A stretch of 64,000 nt of DNA, from positions 25,535 through 89,534 of the forward strand of contig JAXDBU010000168.1 in NCBI GenBank assembly GCA_034678485.1, read 5' to 3'. A model generated the notes under the pieces. It had not been told where the DNA came from. It saw only the letters and a program-made list of their open reading frames with translations, and ran no database searches. A program made the position numbers and the translations under genes. This document shows positions 27,119-37,800 of this stretch, in pieces. Positions within the stretch are counted from its first letter, which is position 1. Every line of letters begins with the position of its first letter. This DNA is from PLanc-01 sp034678485. Lineage in GTDB: Bacteria; Planctomycetota; Phycisphaerae; Sedimentisphaerales; Anaerobacaceae.

Positions 27119-28981
27119 TCACCCGGCCGCGGGTTCTTCCTTGTCCAACCGATCGTACCAGCTCTTTTTGAGAACTGCCGAGGTCACGACGATGACGCCG
27201 ACGACGACCGCCGCCGCAGGCCAGTTCAGCAGCACGACGTACATGGGCAACAGCACCAGCGCCGTCTGCCAGATCGTGCCGACAACCACGTTGAACACAT
27301 CGCGACGGAAGCTGCGGTTCACCGGGAAGCTCGGGTCCTGAGCGAGGACCTTTGCGCGGATCGGTCCCCAGAAACCCCACGGCCGGACGTTGCGGTAGAA
27401 CGCGATCAGCGTCTTTTCATCCGTCGCCTGGGCGGCGTACGTTCCGATCAGGCAACCGACCAGCGACAGCACGAACAGCACGGGGAAGTAGTACAACGGG
27501 AGCATGTCTTTGAACGGCGCGATTCGCGGAAACAACAACGCCGGAACCAGACCCGCGAGCATGCCCCAGAAGTACCCGTGCCCGTTGAACCGCCACCAGT
27601 ACCATTTGAGCATGTTGGCCGCGACATAGGCGCCGTAGAGACCCGAGACGATCCACTGGAGCATTCTGTCAACCGTCCTGGCGTCAGGAGCGAACATCCC
27701 GATCAGGATGGACACAGTCACAATGACAATGCCGGTGGCATAGCCCATGACGCTCACCTCGCGGTTGCCCGCGCGAGGCCGGAGATACTTGAGATAGAAA
27801 TCGTTCATGATATAGGCCTGGGCGGCGTTCAGAGTGCCGGCGAATGTCCCCAGGAAAGCCGCCAGGAGCCCGGCCAGCAGACATCCCATCAGGCCCACCG
27901 GCACGAACTGACTCATCGCCGCCGGCAGGACCTTCTCGAAATCCACCTGATTGTCCACCAGCAACCCGCCCTGGATCTGGTTGTAGTACAGAAGGCCCAG
28001 CACGGCGAAACCGACCACCAGGAGATACCGCACAGGGAACAGGACCACCGAGACGAAACCGCTCATGAGAGCCGCCTGGCGCGGGCTGCGGGTCGAGAGG
28101 ATCTTCTGCATGTCGTAGTTGGGGGCCGGGCCGGCGGAACTGGCCATGATCCCCTTGAAGAGCATCAACATCATGATGATGCTGAACCACGAGAATTGAT
28201 CCGCAGCGATCTTGCGATTGGCTTCCTCGATGATGCCGGTCCAGTCCAGGCCCAGTTTCCAGCCGAAGAACGGGTTCAGCCAGCCATCGGGCACATGGAG
28301 AACGCCCGACGACAAATGGTGCATGGCGATGGCCGCGACGGCAATCGCGGAGACCGTCATGATAGCGTACTGAATGACATCCGCCAGCACGATGCTGGTC
28401 ATCCCTCCCAGGACGGTGTAGACGACCGCGGCCAGAGTAAACACAATGCCGTAGAGATGCGGGACGTACCGGTCGGGCACCTCGAAGGGCACGTACGGCG
28501 AGACCGTCTCCCACGGAATGAATTCCTCCATGAACTTGCCCAGCCCGACGAAGCCATAGACCATGAAGCCCAGGCAGCCGATGATGGCGAAGGCCACGAC
28601 GACCGTGTGGGACAACCGGGCGCCGACGCCCTGCCCGAATCGCGTGCCGATCCACTGGGCTCCGGTCGTGACGTTCGATCGCCGCAGCCAGGCGGAGAGG
28701 AACATCATCAGAAAGATCTGGTTGAACGTCGGCCACAGCCAGGGCAGCCAGACGCTCTTGAGGCCGTAGATGAACATGATGGCCACGAGCCACATCGTGC
28801 CGGAGATGTCGAACATCCCCGAGGCGTTCGACAGGCCCAGCAGGTACCAGGGCAGCTCCTTGCCGCCGAGGAGATAGGAGCTGAGGCTCTTGGATGCCCG
28901 CCGGCTCAGAAACACACCGATCAGGGTGACGCTCAGCAGATACGCGAGCACGATTGCGATGTCGATGCCATGCAGCTTCAT
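27119..28981 (-). CDS. Sodium:solute symporter of the mannan locus
   Basis: 620 residues, about 14 membrane segments. SSS features: SYLLGGKELPWYLLGLSNASGMFDISGTMW near the N-terminus and LGGMTSIVLADVIQYAIM. It lies directly upstream of the GH5, epimerase and GH130 genes on the same strand. The likely job is sodium-driven uptake of mannobiose or short mannan oligosaccharides, replacing the ABC or SusC/D uptake of better known mannan loci. This substrate is inferred from position only. CGGAG precedes the ATG. Confidence 0.82.
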   Translation of the reverse strand: MKLHGIDIAIVLAYLLSVTLIGVFLSRRASKSLSSYLLGGKELPWYLLGLSNASGMFDISGTMWLVAIMFIYGLKSVWLPWLWPTFNQIFLMMFLSAWLRRSNVTTGAQWIGTRFGQGVGARLSHTVVVAFAIIGCLGFMVYGFVGLGKFMEEFIPWETVSPYVPFEVPDRYVPHLYGIVFTLAAVVYTVLGGMTSIVLADVIQYAIMTVSAIAVAAIAMHHLSSGVLHVPDGWLNPFFGWKLGLDWTGIIEEANRKIAADQFSWFSIIMMLMLFKGIMASSAGPAPNYDMQKILSTRSPRQAALMSGFVSVVLFPVRYLLVVGFAVLGLLYYNQIQGGLLVDNQVDFEKVLPAAMSQFVPVGLMGCLLAGLLAAFLGTFAGTLNAAQAYIMNDFYLKYLRPRAGNREVSVMGYATGIVIVTVSILIGMFAPDARTVDRMLQWIVSGLYGAYVAANMLKWYWWRFNGHGYFWGMLAGLVPALLFPRIAPFKDMLPLYYFPVLFVLSLVGCLIGTYAAQATDEKTLIAFYRNVRPWGFWGPIRAKVLAQDPSFPVNRSFRRDVFNVVVGTIWQTALVLLPMYVVLLNWPAAAVVVGVIVVTSAVLKKSWYDRLDKEEPAAG

Positions 28982-29047
28982 GTGAAACTCCGTGGTCCTC
29001 GAAGATTGACTACTGAAAGGAGGTAATACCCGCTTTCACCGTCACCG

Positions 29048-31480
29048 TCAATCTCTGAGCACCCGGAGGACAGCGACATCCTCGGGGTCGAGCGTCAAGG
29101 CAATCCGACCATTCGTCCGGTCGATCTCTCGCCCGCCGACGAGGTCGGTGACGACATCGTCGGCCTTCATCTCGACCGTGACGGAGACGGCCTGGCACCG
29201 GTCGGTGTCGTTGAAGACCGTCAGATATCGGTCGCCATACCGTTCGACGTAGACCCCGTCGCAGTCCGACCGGGCGAGCGTCACCGGCTCCCAACCCGCC
29301 TCCGCGACGAGTTTGCACAACGGGACGTATTTCTTGAAGAGCGGTCGATCCCGCTCATAGAGCTCGGGCCGGGTGAAGTAGTGGCCCTGGGAGGCGTTGT
29401 GACTGAAGAAGCCCGGGAACATGCCGTAGGCGAGGCATCGTTTCATGTATCGCTCGACATGGTCGTACGAGAAACGCTCGAACTCGCTGTTCATCAGGAA
29501 GCAGTAGGGTTTCCCCTTGCACAGAGCCCGACGGTAGAGCAGTTCGGAATCGGACATCGGATGCCAGGAGCCGCCGGGGTTCCAGTCGGTCTCCGTGCCC
29601 AGCACGTCCAGCATGGGGGCAAGCCAGCACAGGCCGCCCGGCGTGGCGTTGGCCATCATGTACCTGCCCATCCCGTGGACATCCCGAGCGATCGCGCGGA
29701 CGTACTCGAACGCGATCAGGCCGCGAAAGACCGCGGGCTTGCGCTCGTCGAGCGAGAAAGTCAGCGGCGTCTGGGCCGCGAGGAAATGCTCGCGACGGAA
29801 GTCCAGCTCGTTCGTGACATATCCTTCGCTCGAATCAACGTATTCCCCGTCCAGGTTCGAGCTGCGACCGGGACCGTACAGCTCTTCGCGGAGGCGCGGG
29901 TTCCATTTGTTCTTGAAGTCCGTCGCATCGCCCTCGACGGCGGGCATCGAGTTCATGCTCCAGACCGCGCCGTTGCACCATGGCGTATCGAGCAACCTCG
30001 CGGCGAACTGGCCTGTCTCGTCGTGGAAACCGCTCGTGAACAGGGCTCGCGCGTGCGGGTCCTTGCGCTCGTCCGCAAGCCGCTTCGCCTCCGCCAAGGC
30101 GGCATCGAGATTGCGCGGCACGTCCTTCTTCATGGACATCCACCAGGTCATGGGTTCGGTGTAGCGGAACGTGAGGATCTCGTGCCGGTCGTCCCAGGCG
30201 GTCTCATCGTTTCCCTCCTTGAATCGGAAGCCGAAATCCCGCCAGTCTTTCACGTCGCTGATCTTGGCGAAGGGCATCCACAAGCCCTGCGTCGGAATGC
30301 GGCAGGCGAATTGCTCGGGGAACAGTTCGTAGAACCCCGCGAGCGCGCCGCGGAAGCCCCATGTCGCATCGAAGCGGAACCTGCAAAACCGCAGACGAGC
30401 GACCGGCTGCTCGGGGGCAAGACCGATGTCGTAGGCCAGGAACAGCTCGTGCGTGCCGGCGTTGAATCCCACGCGGAAGAACGCGGGATGCGCCATGTCG
30501 ATGCCCAGGGCCACGCCCCCCTCCACGCCGGCCACCGCTCCCAGCGGATAGCGGGACATGCGGCCGTTCGTACCCGCGGCGTACCTCGTCGCATCGAGAT
30601 ATTCGCGCCCCTCCGCGACGGGCACACTGCGACGCGGATCGCGAAGCCATCGGCAATCGTCAGACTGCAACGGCACGGCGTAGACCAGCGTGACGGCGCG
30701 GTCCCTGCCCGAGGTGTCCTGCAGTGTCACGTCGAAGAAGGTAGCTTCCGCATTCTCCTGCTTCTGGCAGTCGAGCTTGAGGTCCAGGGCACTGTGCTCG
30801 ATGGAGACGAAGTCCGTCTCGGCGGCCACGTCGCGGACCTGGAATCCCTCGGCAGCCGGCCCGGTCGGCTCGATGGGAACGCCATCGAAGAGAAATGCGT
30901 GGACCACCGTCAGTTCGGCATCGCGGAACCATGCCTTGCCGGCGTGGCCGCGAAGCAGCATGTAGAAAGAGACCGACGCAACGGGTTTCTCCGGAAACAC
31001 GAGGACCTGGGCCTTCTGCCAGTCGTGCGTGCCGATGGTCCAGGAATCCACCTGGCCCCACAAGGGGGTGCCGTCGGTGTATTGCAGATCGAGATAGAGC
31101 GAGTAATCGGAATCGCGAGCGCCGTCGACGCCCTCGGCCTTGCTCCACGCGACTGCGAGAACCGGCTCGGGCCTGGTCTGATTCAGCACGACCGTCTGAC
31201 AGACCCCACGCCGGGCGCGAGCATCCGCGCCGTTGTCGCAGACGAAGACGTTGCCCTCCCGAACAAAACCGCTCTCGTAGGGTCTCCATGCGTCTGCCTT
31301 GAGCAGGTTCTCGCCCGAGGGATCGAACCTGAGGACCTTCTTGAGGACGTTCCCGTCGCGGGCGCCGGGGACCGAAGCGTGCCGCCCCCCCCGCGCGAGC
31401 GGCGCGCAGGCCGTTGCCACGACAATCGAGAGAACCGTGATCCATCCGCCGGACCGATGCGCTGCCTTGTCGTTCTGCAT
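29048..31480 (-). CDS. Large secreted protein of unknown function heading the mannan locus
   Basis: 810 residues. After a signal-like segment (WITVLSIVVATACAPLARG) the N-terminal 200 residues are beta-rich with a carbohydrate-binding look (SGENLLKADAWRPYESGFV, VSFYMLLRGHAGKAWFRDAEL). A middle part and a long C-terminal region follow that could be a TIM barrel with acidic sites (SNLDGEYVDSSEGYV, MLDVLGTETDWNPGG, CFLMNSEFERFSY). The end (VERYGDRYLTVFNDTDRCQAVSVTVEMKADDVVTDL) looks like the beta-sandwich that closes many glycoside hydrolases. No family is recognised. AAAGGAG precedes the ATG. A good candidate for an uncatalogued glycosidase. Confidence 0.6.
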   Translation of the reverse strand: MQNDKAAHRSGGWITVLSIVVATACAPLARGGRHASVPGARDGNVLKKVLRFDPSGENLLKADAWRPYESGFVREGNVFVCDNGADARARRGVCQTVVLNQTRPEPVLAVAWSKAEGVDGARDSDYSLYLDLQYTDGTPLWGQVDSWTIGTHDWQKAQVLVFPEKPVASVSFYMLLRGHAGKAWFRDAELTVVHAFLFDGVPIEPTGPAAEGFQVRDVAAETDFVSIEHSALDLKLDCQKQENAEATFFDVTLQDTSGRDRAVTLVYAVPLQSDDCRWLRDPRRSVPVAEGREYLDATRYAAGTNGRMSRYPLGAVAGVEGGVALGIDMAHPAFFRVGFNAGTHELFLAYDIGLAPEQPVARLRFCRFRFDATWGFRGALAGFYELFPEQFACRIPTQGLWMPFAKISDVKDWRDFGFRFKEGNDETAWDDRHEILTFRYTEPMTWWMSMKKDVPRNLDAALAEAKRLADERKDPHARALFTSGFHDETGQFAARLLDTPWCNGAVWSMNSMPAVEGDATDFKNKWNPRLREELYGPGRSSNLDGEYVDSSEGYVTNELDFRREHFLAAQTPLTFSLDERKPAVFRGLIAFEYVRAIARDVHGMGRYMMANATPGGLCWLAPMLDVLGTETDWNPGGSWHPMSDSELLYRRALCKGKPYCFLMNSEFERFSYDHVERYMKRCLAYGMFPGFFSHNASQGHYFTRPELYERDRPLFKKYVPLCKLVAEAGWEPVTLARSDCDGVYVERYGDRYLTVFNDTDRCQAVSVTVEMKADDVVTDLVGGREIDRTNGRIALTLDPEDVAVLRVLRD

Positions 31481-31506
31481 GTGAGCACCACTCCTTTCGT
31501 ATGGGC

Positions 31507-31534
31507 ATCATACCAGAATCGGCAAATCGATCAA
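31507..31534 (-). promoter_or_regulatory. Sigma70-type promoter of the mannan locus
   Basis: On the minus strand TTGATC (31534-31529), a 16-base spacer and TATGAT (31512-31507), 27 bases ahead of the 810-residue gene. It could drive all five genes down to 22577. No regulator gene lies near. Confidence 0.5.
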
Positions 31535-31633
31535 TTCATCGGTAATGGCATTGGGTCGCGTCCGACGATATACTTCTATGTGGACTCAACGAACTGAACT
31601 CGACGCGTGGAGACAATCGAGGGTGTTGGGACA

Positions 31634-32428
31634 ATGGATAAGAAACGAATCGAAGAGTTGTCGAAGGACCCGAGGTTCATTCCCGGCATCTACAACTACT
31701 GCGACCGGTGGTGCGAGCGATGCCCGTTCACCTCGCGATGCCTGAACTACGCGTTGGGCGAAGAGGAGCAGTCCGCCGACTCCCGGTCGCGCGAGATCGA
31801 GAACCAGGCGTTCTGGGACAGGCTGCAAGAGACTCTCGAAGCCGCCATGGAGATGGTCGAGGAGCAGGCCGAAGAGATCGATTTCGACATCGACGAGGAG
31901 GAACTCCAGGAGAGCATCCGCGAGCACGAGGAGATCTGCGAAGCGGCCGAGTCGCAGCCCTTCAGCCGGACCGCAAGGAAATACCTCTCGATCGTCGATG
32001 ACTGGTTCAATGCGAATGAGGGCCTTATCGACAGGCGGAGCGACGGGCTGGACTTCCTCGCGTGGGCCATCGTCCCCGGCATGGGACCCGCCCACGAAGC
32101 CGCGAACCTGCAGGATTGCCTCGAAGTCATCCGCTGGTATCAGCCGCAGATCTGCGTCAAGCTCCATCGGGCAGCCAGCGGCGCCATTCGCGCCGAGAGG
32201 GAGGGTATCGAGGGCCTCCAGGAGGATGCCGACGGCTCCGCCAAGGTCGCCCTCCTCGGCATCGAGCGATCCATCGCGGCCTGGGGGACCGTGCTGCGCC
32301 GTTTCCCCGACCACGAGGACGCGATCTTCGCAGTGGCCACGCTCAAACGTCTGCTGCGACAGGTGGAAGCCGCCTTCCCCAACGCCCGAGCCTTCCGCCG
32401 GCCGGGATTCGACGGGGAAGAGCCGTAG
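31634..32428 (+). CDS. Hypothetical protein with an N-terminal Cys cluster
   Basis: 264 residues, start MDKKRIEELS. Near the N-terminus sits YCDRWCERCPFTSRCLNY, four Cys in the spacing C-x3-C-x2-C-x5-C, typical of a metal or iron-sulphur site. A long acidic helical region follows (about 50-110, AAMEMVEEQAEEIDFDIDEEE). The rest is helical, with RKYLSIVDDWFNANEGLIDRR and LEVIRWYQPQICVKLHRA. Cytoplasmic by appearance. No function can be assigned. Confidence 0.65.
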   Translation: MDKKRIEELSKDPRFIPGIYNYCDRWCERCPFTSRCLNYALGEEEQSADSRSREIENQAFWDRLQETLEAAMEMVEEQAEEIDFDIDEEELQESIREHEEICEAAESQPFSRTARKYLSIVDDWFNANEGLIDRRSDGLDFLAWAIVPGMGPAHEAANLQDCLEVIRWYQPQICVKLHRAASGAIRAEREGIEGLQEDADGSAKVALLGIERSIAAWGTVLRRFPDHEDAIFAVATLKRLLRQVEAAFPNARAFRRPGFDGEEP

Positions 32429-32860
32429 CCGATACAGGGATCGTCGGAGTTGCCTTGTGCCGTTCGGTTTCCCACCAGTCATGCGTGATCTGTTGACGAC
32501 CCGCTGCGATCAAATCTGGACTGGGCCACCCCGTGTATTAACTGACAACACTTGTTTCAAGATACAGCGTCGGTTTCATAACATCATTGTGGCAGAACCG
32601 CTGCCCGGAGGTACACTCTTATCCCCGGACGAACGGATCACCGTTCCACATTATGAACCTCGTGGACACTCGCCAACACTTGAGTACCTCGCCAGAACCG
32701 TTCTCGGCGATACGTACGCCTCATCCCTCCAGAATCCGATGCGAGAAAGAAACGGTTGATATCGGCAGTTGCCCAGTCTTCTCTCATCGCTCTCTCCGAC
32801 CAATGTGGGTCTTCATGCTCATCCTCGCACGTCTTTCTCAAGTGAGCGGGGACATTCATC
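32429..32860. other. Intergenic region without a recognised gene
   Basis: 432 bases between the convergent Cys-cluster and ClC genes, less GC-rich than its flanks. Short open frames exist on both strands but none has a ribosome site or protein-like composition. No repeat of the families seen elsewhere was found. Confidence 0.5.
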
Positions 32861-34777
32861 TTACGCTGCGTCTTCCGGCGTTGGTGTTCCGCCGTCTGTT
32901 TCTCGGTCTCCCGACGCCGGTCCGTGAACGCGGCGCAGGTAGGCACTGGCAACCTCTTGACGCCGCACCATGCCCAGGATCTGGCGACCCTTCACATCCC
33001 GCACCACCGGCAACGCGGACAGATCGTTCTCCACGAACAGCTCCAGTGCACGGTCCAGCGTGCTGTCGGGAGTGAGGGGCCGGACATCGACTCGCATGAG
33101 ATCCTCGACCAGGACGAGGGGCTTCAGCGCCGGTTCCCCCGAAGCAAGATGGACTTCGTCGAGGCTGACCACGCCGAGAAGACGGTCTTGCGCATCCACC
33201 ACAGGCAGGACCTCGTACGGCGTAGTCTCCAGTCGCTCCAGTACGACGTCGAGCGAGTCGCCCGGATGCAGCACGTCCGAAATCCGCTGGGGCGACAGGA
33301 ACTCACCGACGCGGACCCCGGCGAGGACCTCTCGAACGTAGCTGCCCTGATGGGCAGGGGAACGAGACCGGCTTTCCACCTGAGAGGAGTAGATCGATTG
33401 CTCGTCCGAGAGAATGAAGGCCAACGTGCAAACCCATAGAGAGGGCAGCAGCAGACTGTACCCGCCGGTCATCTCACTGACGATGATGAGCGTGGAGAAC
33501 GGGGTCTTCGCCGCGGCGGCAAAGAAGCCGGCCATGCCCACGATGACAAAACTGGCCGGATGCGGGACCAGGGCCGGCCAGAGGTTATGGAGCATCACAC
33601 CCAGTGCGCCGCCCCCGCAGCCGCCGATCACCATGGAAGGACCGAACACCCCGCCGGAACCGCCGCTGCCGATCGTCAGGCTGGTCGTGAGAATCTTGCC
33701 CAGCGCGATGGTCAGCAACAGGACAGCGCTGATCTCCGTGTCTCGCGTCATGGCTCCCTGGATGGCGGAGTAGCCAAAGGCAAGGACGGCCAGCACCTTC
33801 TCCTGCCGACCGAACAGGAAGTATAGCGAAAGGCCCGCCAATCCAGTCAAGAACGCACCGATAGCAGGCCGGAGGTCTCGCCTGATGGGGAGATGGCCGA
33901 AGGCTCGCCTGCACCCGTAGAACGAGCGAGTGTAGATCAGGGCCAGCAAGGCCATGAACAGTGCCAGGAGCAGATACGGGCCCAGCTCCAACGGGCCGCT
34001 GAACGCCAGAGGGGGTATGTGAAACAGCGGCTCCCAGCCCGTACAGGCGCCGAAGACACAATAAGAAATGACGCTGGCGATCCCCGCAGGAATAATGACC
34101 TCGGGTTCAAACTCGGGGGAGCGATACAGCACCTCTGCGGCGAATATCGTCCCGGCCAAGGGGGCGCGGAAGACCGCCGCAATGCCGGCGCCCATCCCCG
34201 CTGCCATGAGCACACGGCGATCGGCGGAACGCAAACGAAAGAGGTTGGCCAGCAGGGAACCAAAGCCGGCGCCGATTTGGGCGATGGGGCCTTCGCGTCC
34301 GCCGGACCCGCCGGTCCCGAGGGTCACCGCGCTGGCAACGATCTTGACCAATGGAACTCGGGGTCGAATCTGCCCCTGCCGGTGGTGATATGCGGCGATC
34401 ACCGCGTCGGTGCCATGTCCTTCGGCCTCCGGAGCCAGTCGGAAGACGAGGATGCCGCTGATGAGGCCGCCCAGCGTTGGGATCACGAGCAGCAGCCACG
34501 GATAGAATGGATGCTCCGCTGCGACCAGCCAGGCAAACGAGGGCTCGCCGCCCGGACGAGGTTGTGGATGGTAGCCGGCTCCGACGCCGAGCGCATAGTG
34601 CTCCGCCACCAGCGTGGCAACGTAGAAGGCAATGCCGCCCAGTCCCGCAACAATGCCGACCAAGGCAGCGAAGCCGAGCAGCCGGACCTGACTGCGGATG
34701 CGATTGCCTCCGAACCACGCATTCCGAAGAGCCCGCCCGGAAAAGAAACGCACAAACAACGATGGCAATTTCGTCAT
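32861..34777 (-). CDS. ClC-type chloride channel/transporter with two CBS domains
   Basis: 638 residues. The membrane part (about 30-470) carries the three ClC selectivity motifs: GTGGSGGREGP (155-164, with the gating Glu at 162), GSGGSGGVFGPSMVIGG, and the AAVFRAPLAGTIFAAEVLYR segment. CBS domains follow (about 500-615: VGEFLSPQRISDVLHPGDSL, VEDLMRVDVRPLTPDSTL), which usually bind adenine nucleotides and control gating. The gating Glu favours a proton/chloride antiporter. It stands alone with its own start; the SNF2 gene on the same strand ends 75 bases upstream of it. Confidence 0.9.
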   Translation of the reverse strand: MTKLPSLFVRFFSGRALRNAWFGGNRIRSQVRLLGFAALVGIVAGLGGIAFYVATLVAEHYALGVGAGYHPQPRPGGEPSFAWLVAAEHPFYPWLLLVIPTLGGLISGILVFRLAPEAEGHGTDAVIAAYHHRQGQIRPRVPLVKIVASAVTLGTGGSGGREGPIAQIGAGFGSLLANLFRLRSADRRVLMAAGMGAGIAAVFRAPLAGTIFAAEVLYRSPEFEPEVIIPAGIASVISYCVFGACTGWEPLFHIPPLAFSGPLELGPYLLLALFMALLALIYTRSFYGCRRAFGHLPIRRDLRPAIGAFLTGLAGLSLYFLFGRQEKVLAVLAFGYSAIQGAMTRDTEISAVLLLTIALGKILTTSLTIGSGGSGGVFGPSMVIGGCGGGALGVMLHNLWPALVPHPASFVIVGMAGFFAAAAKTPFSTLIIVSEMTGGYSLLLPSLWVCTLAFILSDEQSIYSSQVESRSRSPAHQGSYVREVLAGVRVGEFLSPQRISDVLHPGDSLDVVLERLETTPYEVLPVVDAQDRLLGVVSLDEVHLASGEPALKPLVLVEDLMRVDVRPLTPDSTLDRALELFVENDLSALPVVRDVKGRQILGMVRRQEVASAYLRRVHGPASGDRETDGGTPTPEDAA

Positions 34778-34851
34778 TCCTTTCCACCGATACTGGACTG
34801 TGAATGCTTCTTACTCTATGCAATATGTCGCCTTCAGGCAACGTCGATCCC

Positions 34852-37800
34852 TCACCGATTCCTGAGCAGGTCGATCAGCTCGTCGGCGGTGAGGGTGTGG
34901 GCGGTGTCCGTGCCTTCGAGAAGCGAATCCGCCAGGTCCCGCTTGGCGTGGTGGAGCTGGACGATCTTCTCCTCGATCGTGTCGGCGGCGACCAGGCGGT
35001 AGACCGTGACGGGTCGGGTCTGGCCGATGCGATGCGCGCGATCGGATGCCTGGTCCTCGACCGCGGGATTCCACCAGGGGTCCATGTGGATGACGTAGTC
35101 CGCGGCGGTGAGGTTCAAGCCCAGACCGCCGGCCTTGAGCGAGATCAGGAACAGGTCGCCCTCGCCATTCTGGAAGGCATCGATTCGCTTTTGGCGGGTC
35201 TTGGCGGGCGTCTGGCCGTCCAAGTACTGATAGCGGATCTTCCGCTCATCCAGGTGCTCGCGGAGCAGCGTCAGGTGATCGACGAACTGGGAGAAGACGA
35301 GGGCTTTGTGCTGGTTGTCGAGCAGCTCGTCGACGAGTTCTGCGAAGGCTTCGAGCTTCGAGCCGGTCAGGCCGCAGTCGGGCATGACGAGCCGGGGATT
35401 GCAGCAGCAGCGGCGCAGCTTCATCAGTTCCGCAAGGACCTGGATGTGGGCCTGGCCTTTGTCCATGTGCCTGGTGACTTCAAGTCGCTCCAGGGCGCGC
35501 TGGCGGAGCGACTCGTGCAACGCCCGTTCTTCAGGACTGAGCTCGACCAGACGCGTGCTCTCGGTTCGCGGCGGCAGGTCTTCGAGCACCTGGGACTTGG
35601 TCCGGCGCAGGATGAACGGTTGCACGAGGGCCTTGAGGATGTGACTGGCGTGCGGATCGTGCCCGCCTTCGATGGGTCGGACGAACCGCTCGCGGAAGCG
35701 CTCCTCGGAGCCGAGCAGGCCGGGATTGATGAAGCGGAACAGGTTCCAGAGCTCCGCGAGGCGGTTCTCGATGGGCGTGCCGGTGCAGATCATGCGAAAG
35801 CCCCCGGTCAGGTTCATCGCGGCCGATGACCGCTTCGTCGCGGCGTTCTTGATCGCCTGCGCCTCGTCCAGGACGATGGTCGCGAACTGCACGTCCTTGA
35901 TCGCGTCGGCTTCCTGCTGGAGCAGCGTGTAGGAGCAGATCGCCAGGTCGAACGGCCCGAGGGCTTTGAGGACATCTTCCCGCCGGCCCAGATCGCCGAT
36001 GCCGAAACGGATCGGACGCAGGGTCGGCGCGAACCGCTGGGCCTCCGAGACCCAGTTGGCGCAGACACTGGTGGGGGCCGCGACCAAGGTCGGTCCCTGC
36101 GACGCGCGATGCAGGATCAACGCCAGGGCCTCGATGGTCTTGCCCAAGCCCATGTCGTCGGCCAAACATGCGCCGACACCCCACTCGGCCAAGCGGGCCA
36201 GCCAGACGAAGCCGTCCACCTGGTAGGGGCGCAGGGTCGCCTGGAGGGTCGATGGAATCGCAGGCTGATACTCCTCGACCGCGCGAATCCGGTCGATGTG
36301 AGCGTCGAACTTCGCGTCCGCGTGGAACTCGCCGATCTCGTCTTTCCATTGTTCCAGGCCGATGGCCGCCAGCGGGTGCATGCGCAGCGTATTGCTCCTG
36401 CCGGTGAACTGCCCGCCGGAGGAGAGCCACTGGAGCTGCTTTCGCAGTTGCCGACTCAAAGCCACGTACTGGCCCTTGCCCAGAGCGATGAACCGCGTGT
36501 CGGTGTTCTCGATCTCGTCCAGCAGGTTTCGCATCTGGATCAAGAGGTCCTTGTCCACCTGGACCTCGCCCTTGATTTCGAACCAGTCCTGGGCCGAATG
36601 GATCGAGAGGCGGAACTGCTGCGGCGAGAGCGATCGCACGGTGATCGGGTCGCCCTTGGGCCATTCCACGGTGAGGATTTCCGCGGGAATCGCCTGCAGT
36701 CTCTCCAGCAGTTCCAGCGCCTTTTCGGGATCGTCCAGGGTCCAGACGTAGTTGTTGGCGCCGCCGGTGTCCAGGACCTCGATGGCATCGAGCGCCGCGG
36801 AGGCCCGTTCGCCCTCTTCCGCGAGATGCCGGCGGGTCTGGAGGGTCTTGCCGCCGAGGAACTCGACCAGATGCGGATTGCCGACTCCAGGGGGAAATGC
36901 CCGCTGGGACTGGCCGCCCAGGGGGACGACGACCACCTCGGCTCGCAAACCCTGCTCGAGACGCTGCAGCCGCAGACGCGGATGACAGTCCGGCTCGATG
37001 ACCTCGGCATCCACAGCCGCTATCGCTACATCCGACTGGATGGCGACATGCCTGGATAGCCCCTGGAGCCGATTGAGGGCCTGTTCCGAGCGGTCCTTCG
37101 GGATTGTGATGCCGTCCTGGCCGAGGATCTCGGCTATCCTCATGTGCGTCGGCTTGAAGACCACGGTCCGCACGCGGGTCGGCGATTCCTTGATGATCAG
37201 AGCGCCGGTCGTGGCGCCATGCCGGGTCGGATTGGGATACGGGGTCATACGGATGCAGAGCCTGTCTCCCTTGGGCACGATGTGGACCTCCGGCTTGCCC
37301 GACACGATCTCAACCAGCAAATGCGGCGCGTCCTCCCAGAAGACATTCGGGTGACCCGCCAGCGCCTGGAGCGTGACGCCCGGGTCCATCTGGTACAACA
37401 CGTCGTAGTAGTCTCGCGTCATCGTGATGCCCGCCAGGGCGGCCTTATCCTGGTCGGTCAGGAACGTCGCCTCCTCGCGCCCATACTCGGCCAGGCGATG
37501 GACAGCGACTTCCCGGCCCTTGGTCCAGCCTCCTGTTTTGGTTCGTTTCTGCTCGACCGGGACCACCATGATCCGGTCAGGACCCCACTGGCGGAGTTTC
37601 CACACCAGCCGGCGGCCGGGGTCGGCTGGTCGGCCTTCCCCCTGCTGGGTCTCGCAAAGAAGCTGCTCCAAGGCCGTGACTCGGCTCTCCCAGATCTCCT
37701 TGATGGGCCAAAGCTCAGACAGGTCTCTGATCCCGGTTTCCCGAAAGAACGGTTCAGTCTGCCCCTCATAGGCAGGCAGATTCACACCCAGCTTGATCAT

